A stretch of 64,000 nt of DNA from Inia geoffrensis (Eukaryota; Chordata; Mammalia; Artiodactyla; Iniidae). The stretch is from assembly GCA_036417435.1 (NCBI GenBank), contig CM070905.1:68155092-68219091 (forward strand), given 5' to 3'. The number at the start of each line of letters is the position of its first letter. Positions within the stretch are counted from its first letter, which is position 1. This document shows, piece after piece, positions 1-10,627 of the stretch. The position numbers were made by a program, and so were the translations under genes. The notes beneath the pieces were generated by a model. That model did no database searches. It had not been told where the DNA came from and worked only from the letters and a program-made list of their open reading frames with translations.

Positions 1-130
1 ACTGGAGAAGTTAAGTAACTTTCCAAAATTTACACAATAATCTAGACAGGCAGCTAAGATTCAAACTGGGTCTCCAGATTCTTCAGTCCTTGTTCTTTAT
101 CAACTACCCAATCCTGTTTATTCTTCAGAA
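1..130 (-). repeat. MIR SINE fragment
   Basis: Reading the plus strand gives the reverse complement of the MIR core: gaagttaagtaactttcc, then a degenerate 'acacagctaag' region, then 'ttcaaactgggtctccagattc'. This order (gag-gttaag-taacttgccc, cacac-gct, gattcaaaccc, gtctgactcc) is the usual antisense MIR core. The copy is clearly diverged and runs off the left edge of the window, so its full extent is unknown. Confidence 0.65.
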
Positions 131-285
131 TTCTCCCAGTTTTACAAAGAGGGACATGACGGTGAAGAGTTCAAGATAATTGTTCAAGATCACACAGCAA
201 GTAGATGGTAGAAAAGGGATTCAAACCCAGGTTGAACAAATCTGGTGATTACTCCCCTGCATCACACTGCCTTCTTAAGGAAGAG
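131..285 (-). repeat. MIR SINE fragment, second in tandem
   Basis: A second antisense MIR core follows directly: 'cagttttacaaagaggga', 'gatcacacagcaagtagatgg' and 'ggattcaaacccaggttg' appear in MIR order. It is independent of the copy at 1-130 because the same core landmarks occur twice. No target-site duplication is visible, as expected for such old elements. Confidence 0.65.
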
Positions 286-1938
286 GAGACATTGTCACTA
301 CTGGCAATCAACATCTAAAGATAAAACATGTGTTCACTCTGCATGTATTCTGGGCTTTTTACTTACTTACCCAAGTCTCATGTAAGCAAATGATTATTTC
401 AGTTCTATGGCTTGGTTGGGGTAGAAATGTAAGAAAAGTATGCATATTATAACGAACATTACTAATACTGACTTTATCCTAGAAATTATTTAGAGTTGCG
501 CTTTACGATTCCCATTGATTTTTCCTTCTTTTATTGGCTAATTCATTCTACCCTCTTAATAGCATAACTGCTAAACTTCTCAATTTTCAATGTCCATACT
601 GGGCAACTGAATTAAAATTTCTCTAAAAACTAGGAAACCCTTTAAATACCCCTTTAACCATAATATAAAGCATATTCTTTTAGAATCTTTGTAATGTACC
701 ACTGGCATTAAGGCCATAACACAAATTATCTGTTATTGCTTGTATATTTAGTGAAAGATAAAGATCGATTGTGCCATACATTTGTTTTATACATAAACCA
801 GCCTTTACATATTTCATTGAATTTAATAATTATCATGGGTGAAAAATCCCATTTATACACTAGAATCAAACATAATCTAACAGAAAGGGCATACAGTTAT
901 AAATTTATACAAAGATATACTGAGATGTACCTGGTCCATCTACATCCAACACACAGAACCAATCAGCTACAAACAATAATCTGATAGTCCCTATTACTTA
1001 TAAAGTCATTAAACTAGAACTTGGTTACAAGATTAGTTATCTCCTATTTTCTCAACATTTATCCAATAACAGAAGATAGAAAACAAGCTGTCTTGTGACA
1101 ACATTCTGCAGTGTGTCATTAACATTATGCTGTAATCAGACTTGCATTAAAGATGATTACAAGTGTCTTTGGTGCCTAGTAAGTATAGTCCCATATCAGC
1201 ATACAAAAAGGAATATTTTACATCATTTTAAGTTCGTATTAGTAATAACAGTTTTACTCCATTCCTCTCAAAGCCATCCCAAATAACAACATTTTCATCT
1301 AAATTTTTCTGCAACAGTTTGAAAAAAAAATACTACAGGTATTTAGGATTACTGCAATTGGACTTTTAACCTCAAACTCCTTTTGTTGTTGTTTTTTAAA
1401 TCCAGATTTAAGCCACCATTGTGGACATATATTTATATAAATAGAAAAAGGAATATTTGATTCAAGAGGAATATACCACAGACCAGTTTCATGTGCAGTC
1501 CTCATATGTAGTTTCATGAATTACCTAACCCAAATTACCTGTAGGCATTTGAGAAGGCTGTTCAGTCTACTTTTGGCAATACAAGCTCACTGCAATAGAA
1601 ATTTGCTATTTGTGTGTTAAAGGGTAAAACTGGACTTATAAATCTGTATACTAAGCTAAATGATTTGAAGCCATGCAAGCTGCATGTGAGATATATGAAA
1701 TCAAAAACTGATGCTTTACTGTATAAATAAACTTCCCCTAGAATACAGTAGGAGGTCAATAAATGTTTGTTAAATGAATGTATGAATGGATGGCATGACT
1801 TCATCGCATAAGAAAGCCATCCATCACAATAATTAAGGGCACAGAGGGAAATAACAAGCCTTTGCAAAATGACTTGACTAAAAGATCTTATACCTTACCC
1901 CATCACCCCTCTGCCCTGCCTCAGATTTAAGTGATTTC
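286..1938. other. Unassigned AT-rich DNA with a possible L2 tail
   Basis: No gene or confident repeat is seen over most of this stretch. Around 1735-1790 the text 'gaatacagtaggaggtcaataaatgtttgtt' resembles the 3' terminal sequence shared by L2 and MIR on the plus strand. The short open frames here (63 to 101 codons) have no recognisable domain, splice signal or codon bias, and I regard them as chance. Confidence 0.4.
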
Positions 1939-2167
1939 TTTTTTTGTTTGTTTGTTTGTTTTGTTTTGTTTTGTTGCGGTACGCAGGCCTCTCACTGTTG
2001 TGGCCTCTCCCGTTGCGGAGCACAGGCTCCGGACGCACAGGCCCAGTGGCCATGGCTCACGGGCCCAGCCGCTCCGCGGCATGTGGGATCTTCCCGGACT
2101 GGGGCACAAACCCGTGTCCCCTGCATCGGCAGGCGGACTCTCAACCACTGCGCCACCAGGGAAGCAC
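1939..2167 (-). mobile_element. CHR-2-type cetacean SINE
   Basis: The element lies antisense. A T/TTTG/TTTTG-rich tract (the copied poly(A) tail, now CAAA/CAAAA-like) is followed by ttgcggtacgcaggcctctc, a GC-rich body, and the reverse complement of the tRNA-like head ending 'accactgcgccaccagggaag'. The head carries degenerate A- and B-box sequence typical of tRNA-derived SINEs. The last bases read gaagcac instead of gaagccc. I could not define a convincing target-site duplication. Overlapping open frames of about 84 codons on both strands are by-products of the GC-rich SINE body and not genes. Confidence 0.9.
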
Positions 2168-2768
2168 CTAAAAGGTATCATTTAAGAGTCTTCCCAACTT
2201 AAGGTATTTAAGCCTTTTCCTTATTATTTATTTTACTTTAATTCGATCTATTGAAGTTTCCATTAACTTGCATTTGTTTTGGCTTGAATTGTTTTATATT
2301 TTATTTCTGTTTGACAGTTCAGTTTGAATAACTCATATCTCCAATGTGAAAATTAAAACTGACCATAATGTTCATATAAACACTAAAACAGTGGTTAGTA
2401 TAAATCGGTGACCACTTTGCTGCTTCTAATGATAAAGTTGTCCCTATCAATTATTTTATTATGCATATTTACATGAATCTTGACATCTTAGATCCAATTC
2501 TTCTCAAATAAGGATTGATTAAATGCAGCTGGCTAAGACAAAGGAACTAAGTACTTTCATTTCTCAAAAGGATTTATTTGAACAACTTTCTTGAAGTCTC
2601 TGTATGAAGGCTTTTCTGACTTGCTTATGATTTCAACTAAAATTTTAACTAAGATAAATTAAAACAGTTAAGCTTATAATAAATTATATACTATAATAAA
2701 TAATAATAAATGTACTTCATATATTATTAAATTTATACACCTATATTTCCTCATTATTTAAATAAAAT
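2168..2768. other. Unassigned AT-rich DNA
   Basis: No gene or confident repeat was recognised. The segment 2660-2765 is dominated by A/T with repeated ataata motifs and forms the left flank of the LTR that follows. Confidence 0.4.
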
Positions 2769-3181
2769 TGTTAAAGAGAAACAAGTGACCCAAAATGGAG
2801 TCACTTATGCTTAGCCCCATCAAGACTTAATACCTAACCTAACTGCAATTTTGTTTTAGCCTCTCCCAGTAGAATTTTAAACCTATCAGTCTGGAATTTC
2901 CTGATCCATATTAGTGAAATAATCTGCCTGATAAGACCCCTGTACTTCCTGTTCCCTAAGGGAAGGTGATCTTGTCTGAAACAATCTGTTCTTTACTTTT
3001 GTTAATACCCGTGTCCAACCCTGTTTCTGCCTATAAAAGCCTTCTGCCTATAAAAGCTTTCCATTTTGTACAGCACTTCCCAGTGCCCTTCTACTTGCTA
3101 GATAGGATGCTGCCTGATTCATGAATTGCTGAATAAAGCTTGTTAGATCCTCAAATTCACTCAGCTGAATTTTCTTAAACA
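2769..3181 (+). mobile_element. Solo LTR of a class I (ERV1-like) endogenous retrovirus
   Basis: The 413-bp element begins TG and ends CA and is flanked by a perfect 4-bp direct repeat (aaat at 2765-2768 and 3182-3185), the duplication size typical of gammaretrovirus-like ERVs. It carries two TATA-like boxes (tataaaag at 3032 and 3049) and a polyadenylation signal aataaa at 3132-3137, so it is in sense orientation. No internal retroviral sequence follows, so this is a solo LTR left by recombination. I do not assign a named family. Confidence 0.8.
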
Positions 3182-3830
3182 AAATCTATTAACTTTCCAG
3201 CTTCTATTTGTTTTTATTTACATTTTCATTTGTTTTATAAATAATTATTTACAGAATGTAATTATCAGTCATTAAATAACTTGTATGCAACTTGTAGTTC
3301 TTTCATTATAGTATTGTTAGGAATGTTTTTTGCATGTTCAAAAATATTTGTGTCCAAGCAACATTTTAGCTGGTTAAAAACTGGGGGGCTCACTTTTTAC
3401 ATATTTAAGAATTTTGTAGGTAAAGCTTCCTACTATCTTCTAAAAATGAATGCTTTTTGTGACAAGTCTGAGATCAACCAAAAATCTTTATGATCAACTT
3501 GAAATTTTTGGCCCAGATACTCCAGAGAGTTTTTTTCTATATTTCAAACCTAATGTAATATGATATGTTTTAGTGTCAGTCATTTCATTTTAAACTGCCT
3601 TTAAACACATTTGGCCCTTTAAAACTATAAATTCAAGTTTACATTCATTTCTGGAAACTTTTTAAAGTATATATTTGTATTTTTTTTAATGTATGCGGTT
3701 GTTTTCATTCAGAACATCAACTTTGTATTGGTTTATTCATTTGTTCAACTGGCAATTAGCAATAATAAGGACCTACTGTTGTTACGCACTAGGCACTGAC
3801 TGTTCTAGACTCTGTTTTATAACCTTTTCT
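3182..3830. other. Unassigned DNA with a possible L2 or MIR relic
   Basis: Mostly unassigned. Around 3715-3825 the order 'tttattcatttgttcaactggcaat', 'aaggacctactgt', 'actaggcactgactgttcta' resembles the antisense 3' end of L2 or MIR (feature of the kind 'acctactatgtgccaggcac'). Divergence is high. No gene is seen. Confidence 0.4.
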
Positions 3831-3890
3831 GTGTATGTATGTGTGTATGTGTATATACATATATACATATACATATATATATATACATGA
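3831..3890. repeat. TG/TA-rich microsatellite
   Basis: An imperfect alternating purine-pyrimidine tract of gtgtatgtatgtgtgtatg followed by repeated atatacatata. It generates false open frames rich in V, Y and I. Confidence 0.85.
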
Positions 3891-5130
3891 TGGAAAACCT
3901 TTTCACTATAGTCTTATTCACTTCCACTTTTATTTCATTTCAGTTTGCTTTGCTTAATCAATTCTGTTCTCTGCATCCCTTACTCCTTCCATCAGTGCCT
4001 TTTTTGTACTACTCTCATTTTGGCTTCATTTCTGTAATTGTTTTATATACATCTTCCATGCCTTTCTTAATTTCCCTCTTCCAGTTCAGATTTTATCTTT
4101 GTGCATCCTGAGATATTGAATCTTTCCCAAGACTTGTTGCACTGAGGCTTTTGATGGGCCTGGGTGAGTGGGTGTTTCGTGATAAGACAGATGTGATTAC
4201 TTTCTGCTCATGCAATATTTTCCTGGTGGGTTTTCTCAGCCTGTATTTTTCTCCCTTTTTCTATTCCTGTATCATTGTATAGTCTGTGCTGGTACATTTT
4301 CTTCATTATTCATCTTAAATGAAGTATTTACTTCATTTGGACCATGGGGATGAGTTGGGGGTTCTACTGCAGAAGAGCAGAGACCTTTTTGTCCTGATTT
4401 AGAGAAAGCTTGTTAGGGCAGAAATAGATATTTGTGTAAGCGTGTGCATGTATGCATTTGTGTATTACATTATAACCCCCCTCCTCCTTTAATCTTGATA
4501 GTTACTGATTCAGATTAAGGGAAGACCTGAGAGCAAAAGAAATTGAGCCTTGTAGCCAGAGACCTTCAGAGAATTAATAACCAGGACAGTTGTCTTGAGA
4601 AGGAAAAACTCTATTTTGATAGGAAATAGAGGAATTTTTGTGTTATTAATGATAGTAATTTATGAATGCTATGGATGTCTTTAATCCTTGTCCCATGTAA
4701 TAAATACCTTAAAGATATTTAATATACATATTAAAGATATTTAATAATCTACACTTCACCTTGGGATTTTTCTACTTTCTGATGAGTTCTAGAGTACATA
4801 AGAAAACCTATTTGGGGGAAATAATGGCAAGCCTACTAGTTTTAACACATATCGTTCTGGCTACCCTTAGTAAACCATTGGATTTACTCATTCTTTGCCT
4901 TTTCTACACTTCTTACTTCCATTCTTTCATTGTTGGGTTAGCTTAGACTGTATTTTGTTGTTAAAGTATGCAAAGTACTTTTTTTGGCTGATTTTGGCCC
5001 CTGGCAGGATGATGGTTAGCTTGCACTTCCACATATCAATGGCACCTTTCTGAGCAAAACGAAGTAAGACTCAGAACAAGACCTACACTTTTATATCCTA
5101 ATATACACTAGTCTTTTTAAAATATTTCGC
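3891..5130. other. Unassigned DNA
   Basis: No gene and no confident repeat. The 4000-4310 portion is pyrimidine-rich and could be part of a very old LINE, but I cannot match it to a consensus. The open frames at 3839-4111 and 4761-4946 have no recognisable features. Confidence 0.35.
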
Positions 5131-7400
5131 ATTCCCACCACTTCTATTTAACATAGTATCAAAAGTCCTCCATAGCGATCAGGCAAAACATAAATAAAAG
5201 GCATCAAAACTGGAAGGGAAGAAGTAAAAGTGTCACTATTTGCAGATGACATCATACCATATATAGAAAACCCTAACGTCTCCACTAAAAAACTATTAGA
5301 ACTGATAAATGAATTCAGTAAAGTTGCAGGATATAAGATTAATAAACAGAAATCTGTTGCTATTCTATTCACTAATAATGAATTATCTGAGAGAGAAGGA
5401 CAAAGAAACAATCTGGTTTAAAATTGCATCAAAAAGATAAAAAACCCAAGAATAAACTTAACCAAGGAGGTGAAAGAAAGACCTGTACTCTGAAAAACTA
5501 TGAAAAACTATAAAACACTGATGAAGGAAACTGAAGACATAAAGAAATGGAAACATATCCCGTTTTCAGGGACTGGAAAAACTAGTATTTTTAAATGTCC
5601 ATACTACCCAAAGCAATATATAGATTTAATGCAATCCCTAACAAAATAGCCACGACATTTTCCACAAAACTAGAATGATCCTAAAATTTATATGGAACCA
5701 CAAAAGATCCTGAATGGCCAAAGCAATTTTGAGAAAAAAGAAAGTTGAAGGTGTTACACTTCCTTACTTCAGACTATTCAACAAAGCTATAGTACTGCCA
5801 CAAAAACAGACACATAGATCAATGGAACAGAACAGAGAGCTCAGAAATAAACCCATGCACTTATGGTCAATTAATCTACAACAAAGGAAGCAAGCATACA
5901 CAATGGGGAAAAGATACTCTCTTCAGTAAGTGGTGGTGGGAAAACTGGACAGCTACATGTAAAAGAATGAAGTTAGTACATTTTCTCATACCATACACAA
6001 AAGTGAACTCTAAATGGATTAAAGACCTAAACGTAAGACTGGAAACCATAAAACTCCTAGAAGAAAATGTAGGCAGAACACTCTTTGATATAAATTGCAG
6101 GAATATTTTTTTGGCTCTGTCTCCTTAATCAAAGGAAACAAAAATAAAAATAAACAAATGGGACCTAATTAAATACAAATGCTTTCTGCACAGCAAAGGA
6201 AACCACTGACGAAACGAATACACAACCTACTGAATGGGAGAAAATATTTGCATAGGATATGACCTATGACCAATAAGGGGTTAATACCCAAAATACATAA
6301 ACAGATTATAGAACTCAATATCAAACAAACAACTCAATTGAAAAATAGGCAGCAGACCTGAATAGACAGTTTTCCAAAGAAGACATACAGATGGCCAACA
6401 AGCAAATAAAAAGATGCTGAACACAACTAATCATCAGAGAAATGCAAATCAAAATGACAATGAGATATCATCTCAAACCTGTCAGAATGGCTATCATCAA
6501 AATGAACACAAATAACAAGTGTTGGTGAGGACATGGAAAAAAGAGAACCTTAGTACACTCGTGGTGGGAACATAAATTGGTGCAACCACAATGGAAAATA
6601 GCATGGCCATTCCTCAAAACACTAAAAACAGAGCTATCATATGATTCAGCAACTCCACGCCTGAGTGTACATCCAAGGAAAAGAAAATACTAATTCTAAA
6701 AGATGTATACACCCCAATGTTCATAACAGCATTATTTATAATAGCCAAGATATGGATGCAACCTAAGTGTCCATCAACAGATGAATGGATAAAGATGATG
6801 TGGTAAATATACACAATGGAATACAACTCAGCCATAAAAAAGAATGAAAATTTGCCATTTGCAACATGGATGGACCTAGATGGTATTGTGCCTAGTGAAA
6901 CAAGTCAGAGAGAGAAAGACAAATACTGTATACTATCGCTTATATGTGGAATATAAAAAAATAAATGAATGCGGACATCCCCTGCAGTCCAGTGGTTAAC
7001 ACTCCATGCTACTCTCAATGCAGGTGGCACAGGTTCGATCCCTGGTTGGGGAACTAAGATCCAACATGCTGCACAGTGTGACCAAAAAAACAACAAAAAA
7101 GAAATCTTTGGTATGGCCAAAAAATTAAGTAAAATAAATGAATGAATATAACAAAACAGAAATAGATTCACAGATACAGAGAACGAACTAGTGGTTACCA
7201 GTGGGGAGAGGGGAAGAGGAAGGGGCAACGTAGAAATAGGAGATTAAGAGATACTAACTACCATATGTACAATAAATAAGCTACAAGGATACACTGTACA
7301 GTACAGGGAATATAGTATTTTATAATAACTTTAAATGGAATATAATCTATAAAGTATTGAATCATTATGTTGTAATCAAAAAGTGAAAAAGTGGCAGAAT
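5131..7400 (+). mobile_element. 5'-truncated L1 LINE: ORF2 3' half plus 3' UTR (decayed)
   Basis: The element starts within ORF2 in the reverse transcriptase domain: 5230-5421 encodes the catalytic FADD motif (in [14 protein letters not shown]) and the downstream segment with GYKINKQKS. It runs through ORF2 sequence around 5714-5929 (MAKAILRKKKVEGVTLPYF), the C-terminal region (about 6480-6950) and the 3' UTR to about 7400. Stops and frame changes break the reading frame repeatedly, so it cannot make a working ORF2 protein. A tRNA-derived SINE interrupts the 3' UTR at 6972-7131. The 3' end lacks a clear poly(A) tail. The wording of the 3' UTR fits a cetartiodactyl L1 of moderate age. Confidence 0.9.
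6972..7131 (+). mobile_element. tRNA-derived SINE (older CHR/CHRL type) nested in L1
   Basis: The head 'gtccagtggttaacactcc' followed by 'ggttcgatccctggttgggg' is the tRNA-like A/B-box region of cetartiodactyl CHR-type SINEs, ending in 'ggaactaagatcc', a short body and an A-rich tail. A perfect 13-bp target-site duplication, aaataaatgaatg, lies at 6959-6971 and 7132-7144. This shows that the SINE inserted after the L1 and gives exact boundaries. Confidence 0.9.
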
Positions 7401-9008
7401 AACAGGAATTTAATTGGATCAACCTAATCTTAAGGACAGATGTAAACTGTGCTGCTGAAAATGTGTGGAAATTCAAACTACTCTACTTCAACTCTCTGAA
7501 ACCATTTCATGAACTAGAAGGAACAATCGGATAGCTCTTACATAGTAGGCTTTTAATTTATCTTCAGATAACACTAAGTATTTACTTTCTTTAAGGCGAT
7601 GCTGTAGCAGCCTTAATCATTAAGCTTTATCTATAATTATTAACCATAAATTTTCTGACAATATTTTAAATAGATTTATACTTAATCCAATAATTAAACT
7701 GATTAAGTTATACATATATTACTAAAGTATTGATAAATTCTTGGGAAAAAGATGTATATATTGATTTATATGAGACTGCTCATAAAAATTATACTGAAGC
7801 AAAAATAATTTATATGTGTGTAATCATGGGAAGGCCACATGAATACATGGTATGAGAGATCATGTCTTTATTATGCTCTTCACTTGCACATTTATATTAT
7901 TACTTATAAGTGTACATTTTGCAATGTCTTGACATTTGTTAACCGTGAAAGGCTATGCCAGATATGCTTCAGTGGAAAATGCAAGTGCTTGCCCAGAAAT
8001 ATAAAAATGATGATGTCTCTTCTCCTAATAGTTACATATTTTTATTTCTGTTGATAAAAATAGATTCAATATGCTTTCATGTATGCATGCAAAATTCCCA
8101 GTTTTCAAAATCCCTTGCAATTATTGGTTTCTCGCTAGTAGGTAAAGAAATTGCTACCATCAAATCAGAAATATTTCCCTTTGTAACTTTCTGTCCTTGT
8201 TGCACTATGGCTCCTATAAAAGGTTCTCTTCGTCACTCTATGAATTGTTACAATTTTCAAAGAGAAAGTAATGAGAAGTCTATATAATAACCCTTCCTTG
8301 AGTCATGTACTCATGTACCACCACCACGTCCTTTCAGTGAAAACTCGGGCTGCAAACACCAATGTGTGTAGCAGTCTTTTCCAAATGTCTTTGCTCTTTC
8401 AGGAAATACCCATAAACTGAGTCAGCCCCAAACTGTTTCCAACTCTTCTCTGTTTCTTATTCGTAATTCGACTACCTCCCCAGGTTTGGTCTGTGGCTCT
8501 CATGTCCCCGAAAGATTTTCAATTACCCTTCATGGCCTTTGACTTTAATTCTACCCACTAGATTTCTTGGCTTGCTACTACTTTTAAAAGGTATACACAG
8601 AAATTGACCTCTAAGAGCCAGTCAATTAACCATAATCACCCAAAGAAGGAATTTCAGGAGTGGTTCCCATGTGCTTCCACCCACTGCCAAAGTTGTGATT
8701 TCTTTAGCCTTGCTCTGATTTCATTTCCTCCATTTCCCTCACCTCATACTTCCCTTTCTATCTCTCCTCCTCCTTCCTTTTTTACAGTCTGCTCCAGAGC
8801 CATTTTTCTTTCTCAAGTGACACATTCCAGATGTGCCATCTAGGAGGGATAAGGAAATATGAAGCCCAGAAACCAGTCCTAGGGAAGAAAATCAAATGCA
8901 GTGAATGGAAGGAACTCCAATAAGCACAGATAGAAAGAGCACATGAGTACAGTGGATGTCTGGGGGATCTTCCCAGTTCCCACCTTTGAAGACTAAAGTT
9001 TTCATTCC
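7401..9008. other. Unassigned DNA
   Basis: No gene is recognised. The first 600 bases are strongly AT-rich. From about 8330 to 8860 the composition is more balanced and pyrimidine-rich on the plus strand, perhaps an ancient repeat, but no family can be named. Open frames at 7839-8054, 7955-8287 and 8604-8843 show no domain, signal peptide or splice context that I would trust. Confidence 0.35.
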
Positions 9009-9227
9009 TTTTTTTTTTTTTTTTTTTTTTTTTTAACGGTATGCGGGCCTCTCACCGTCGTGGCCTCTCCCGTTGCGGAGCACAGGCTCCAGACGCGCAG
9101 GCTCAGCGGCCATGGCTCACAGGTCCAGCCGCTCCGCGGCATGTGGGATCGTCCCGGACCTGGGCACGAACCTGTGTCCCCTGCATCGGCAGGTGGACTC
9201 TCAACCACTGTGCCACCAGGGAAGCCC
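9009..9227 (-). mobile_element. CHR-2-type cetacean SINE
   Basis: A run of about 26 T (copied poly(A) tail) is followed by the antisense SINE body: 'ggtatgcgggcctctcaccg', 'cggccatggctcacaggtcc', and the tRNA-like head ending 'gccaccagggaagccc'. It is near full length with CpG sites partly decayed. No convincing target-site duplication was found. Overlapping open frames on both strands are artefacts of the SINE. Confidence 0.92.
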
Positions 9228-9244
9228 AACCATTACCTTCTTTC

Positions 9245-9325
9245 ATGTATTTATTTTAATTTTTTAAAAACATCTTTATTGGAGTACAATTGCTTTATAA
9301 TGTTGCATTAGTTTCTGCTGTAGAG
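9245..9325 (-). mobile_element. Short L1 3'-end fragment
   Basis: The segment 'acatctttattggagtacaa' plus 'ttgctttataatgttgcattagtttctgctg' matches the antisense 3' terminus of cetartiodactyl L1, the same segment seen at the start of the element at 43941. Only about 80 bp is present, so it is a severely 5'-truncated insertion. Confidence 0.75.
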
Positions 9326-9329
9326 CTGC

Positions 9330-9635
9330 TGGAAATACTGACAGCTGACAACAGCTGGGCAGGGAAGAACCTCTTAGGCCTACATCATAGCTTCTCCCAG
9401 GGAAGAAGATAACTGGTCAAACCAAGACAAAAAAGTTTCACCCTTTGTTTTAAGAATGATTCTCATGGGCCATTCCTGCTCTAGAGCTCTCCGTGGGACC
9501 AGCTGAAGACTTTTTGAGATTTAATTAAAATTCAACTCTTCCCAATCCGATTTCTTTTGTTCCCTCACCAGTGTTGATACCAAAGCATTTCCTGTAAACA
9601 AATCTCCATTTCAGAATTTTTTTTTCCTAGGGAAC
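9330..9635 (+). repeat. Diverged LTR-like relic, family uncertain
   Basis: The 3' portion (9560-9640), with 'gtgttgataccaaagcattt', 'aaacaaatctccatttcaga' and 'cctagggaac', resembles the end of an old mammalian LTR of the MLT/MaLR group. The upstream part is too diverged to place. I state this as recognition of a pattern, not a match. Confidence 0.4.
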
Positions 9636-9644
9636 TGGACTTGA

Positions 9645-9850
9645 AACTATAGGCTTTGGGGTCAGAGAAATCTGGGTTTGAAACCAAGCACTTTTAACTT
9701 GCTCTATGACCTTGGGCTTTTTAGTTTCCTCAGCTTCTATCAACAAAAAATGGTAACATGAAGGCAATGGTATTGTATTTTATGAGAATGATGTCAGACT
9801 TGAGTAACCTATCTGAAAAAAATGACTTAAGTGAAAAATTAAATAATATA
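9645..9850 (+). repeat. MIR SINE
   Basis: Sense MIR landmarks occur in order: 'ggctttggggtcagagaaat', 'ctgggtttgaaacc', 'tgacctt' within 'gctctatgaccttggg', 'tttcctcagcttctatc' and a degenerate 'aaatggtaac' region. A typical diverged, near full-length core. Confidence 0.8.
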
Positions 9851-10111
9851 TTTAAAACACATCATTTTGCGTAAGAGATCCTCAATAATTTAAAAAAAAA
9901 ATCCCTTTCTAACTTTAGAGAGGTTGAAGAAAATCAGAGGGCAATCAAGCACATATACTGATAATTAAAAACAACTAATTACAATTTTTGGAATATAAGA
10001 TAGTCATCTCAGAATCAAAGAGATCTTCACTTACTTTAACTGGACCAATAAACTAAAGCTAGACAAGCAGTTTGACACTGCTGAGTTATCTTTATTTTGA
10101 CCAGGAAAGCT

Positions 10112-10627
10112 TACTCTTTGTATTAGGCAGAATAACCCCTACCTTCCCCAAAGTTGTCCAATCTTTTTATGTCCTCACCCCCTGAACCTATGAATGTGTG
10201 AGTCTACTTAGTCAAAAGAGCTTTGCAGATATGATTATATTTAGGACTTTGAGATGGGGAGATTATTCTGGATATCTGGGTGAGCTCACTATGAACACAA
10301 GAGTTCTTAAAAGTAGGAGGCAGAAGAACATCAAAGGGATATGTGACACTACAAAAAAGATTAGAAGATGTGATGTGAGAAGAACTCAGCCTGTCTTTGA
10401 TGGATTTGAAGACGGAGAAAGGGGGTTATGCCGGAAAAGTCATGGAAATGGATTCTTCTCTAGAGCCTACAGAAAGGAATGCAGCCCTGCCAATACCTTG
10501 TCCTTAACACAGTGTGTCAAAAATACGTGACCTAGAGAACTGCAAAAGAATAAATAATAAAGCTTTGTGTTGTTTTAAGCCACTAGGTTTGAGGTAATTT
10601 ATACAGTAGCAAGAGAAAACTAATACA
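10112..10627 (+). mobile_element. MaLR-type LTR (MLT1-like)
   Basis: The text 'ggcagaataacccctacc', 'gctttgcagatatgattata', 'gagatggggagattattctg', 'gagcctacagaaaggaatgc', then a polyadenylation region (aataaataataaag near 10550) and 'gttttaagccactaggtttg', ending 'gagaaaactaatacaa', follows the layout of ERVL-MaLR LTRs. It is in sense orientation and about 515 bp. A 110-codon open frame at 10198-10530 lies wholly inside this LTR and is not a gene. Confidence 0.75.
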
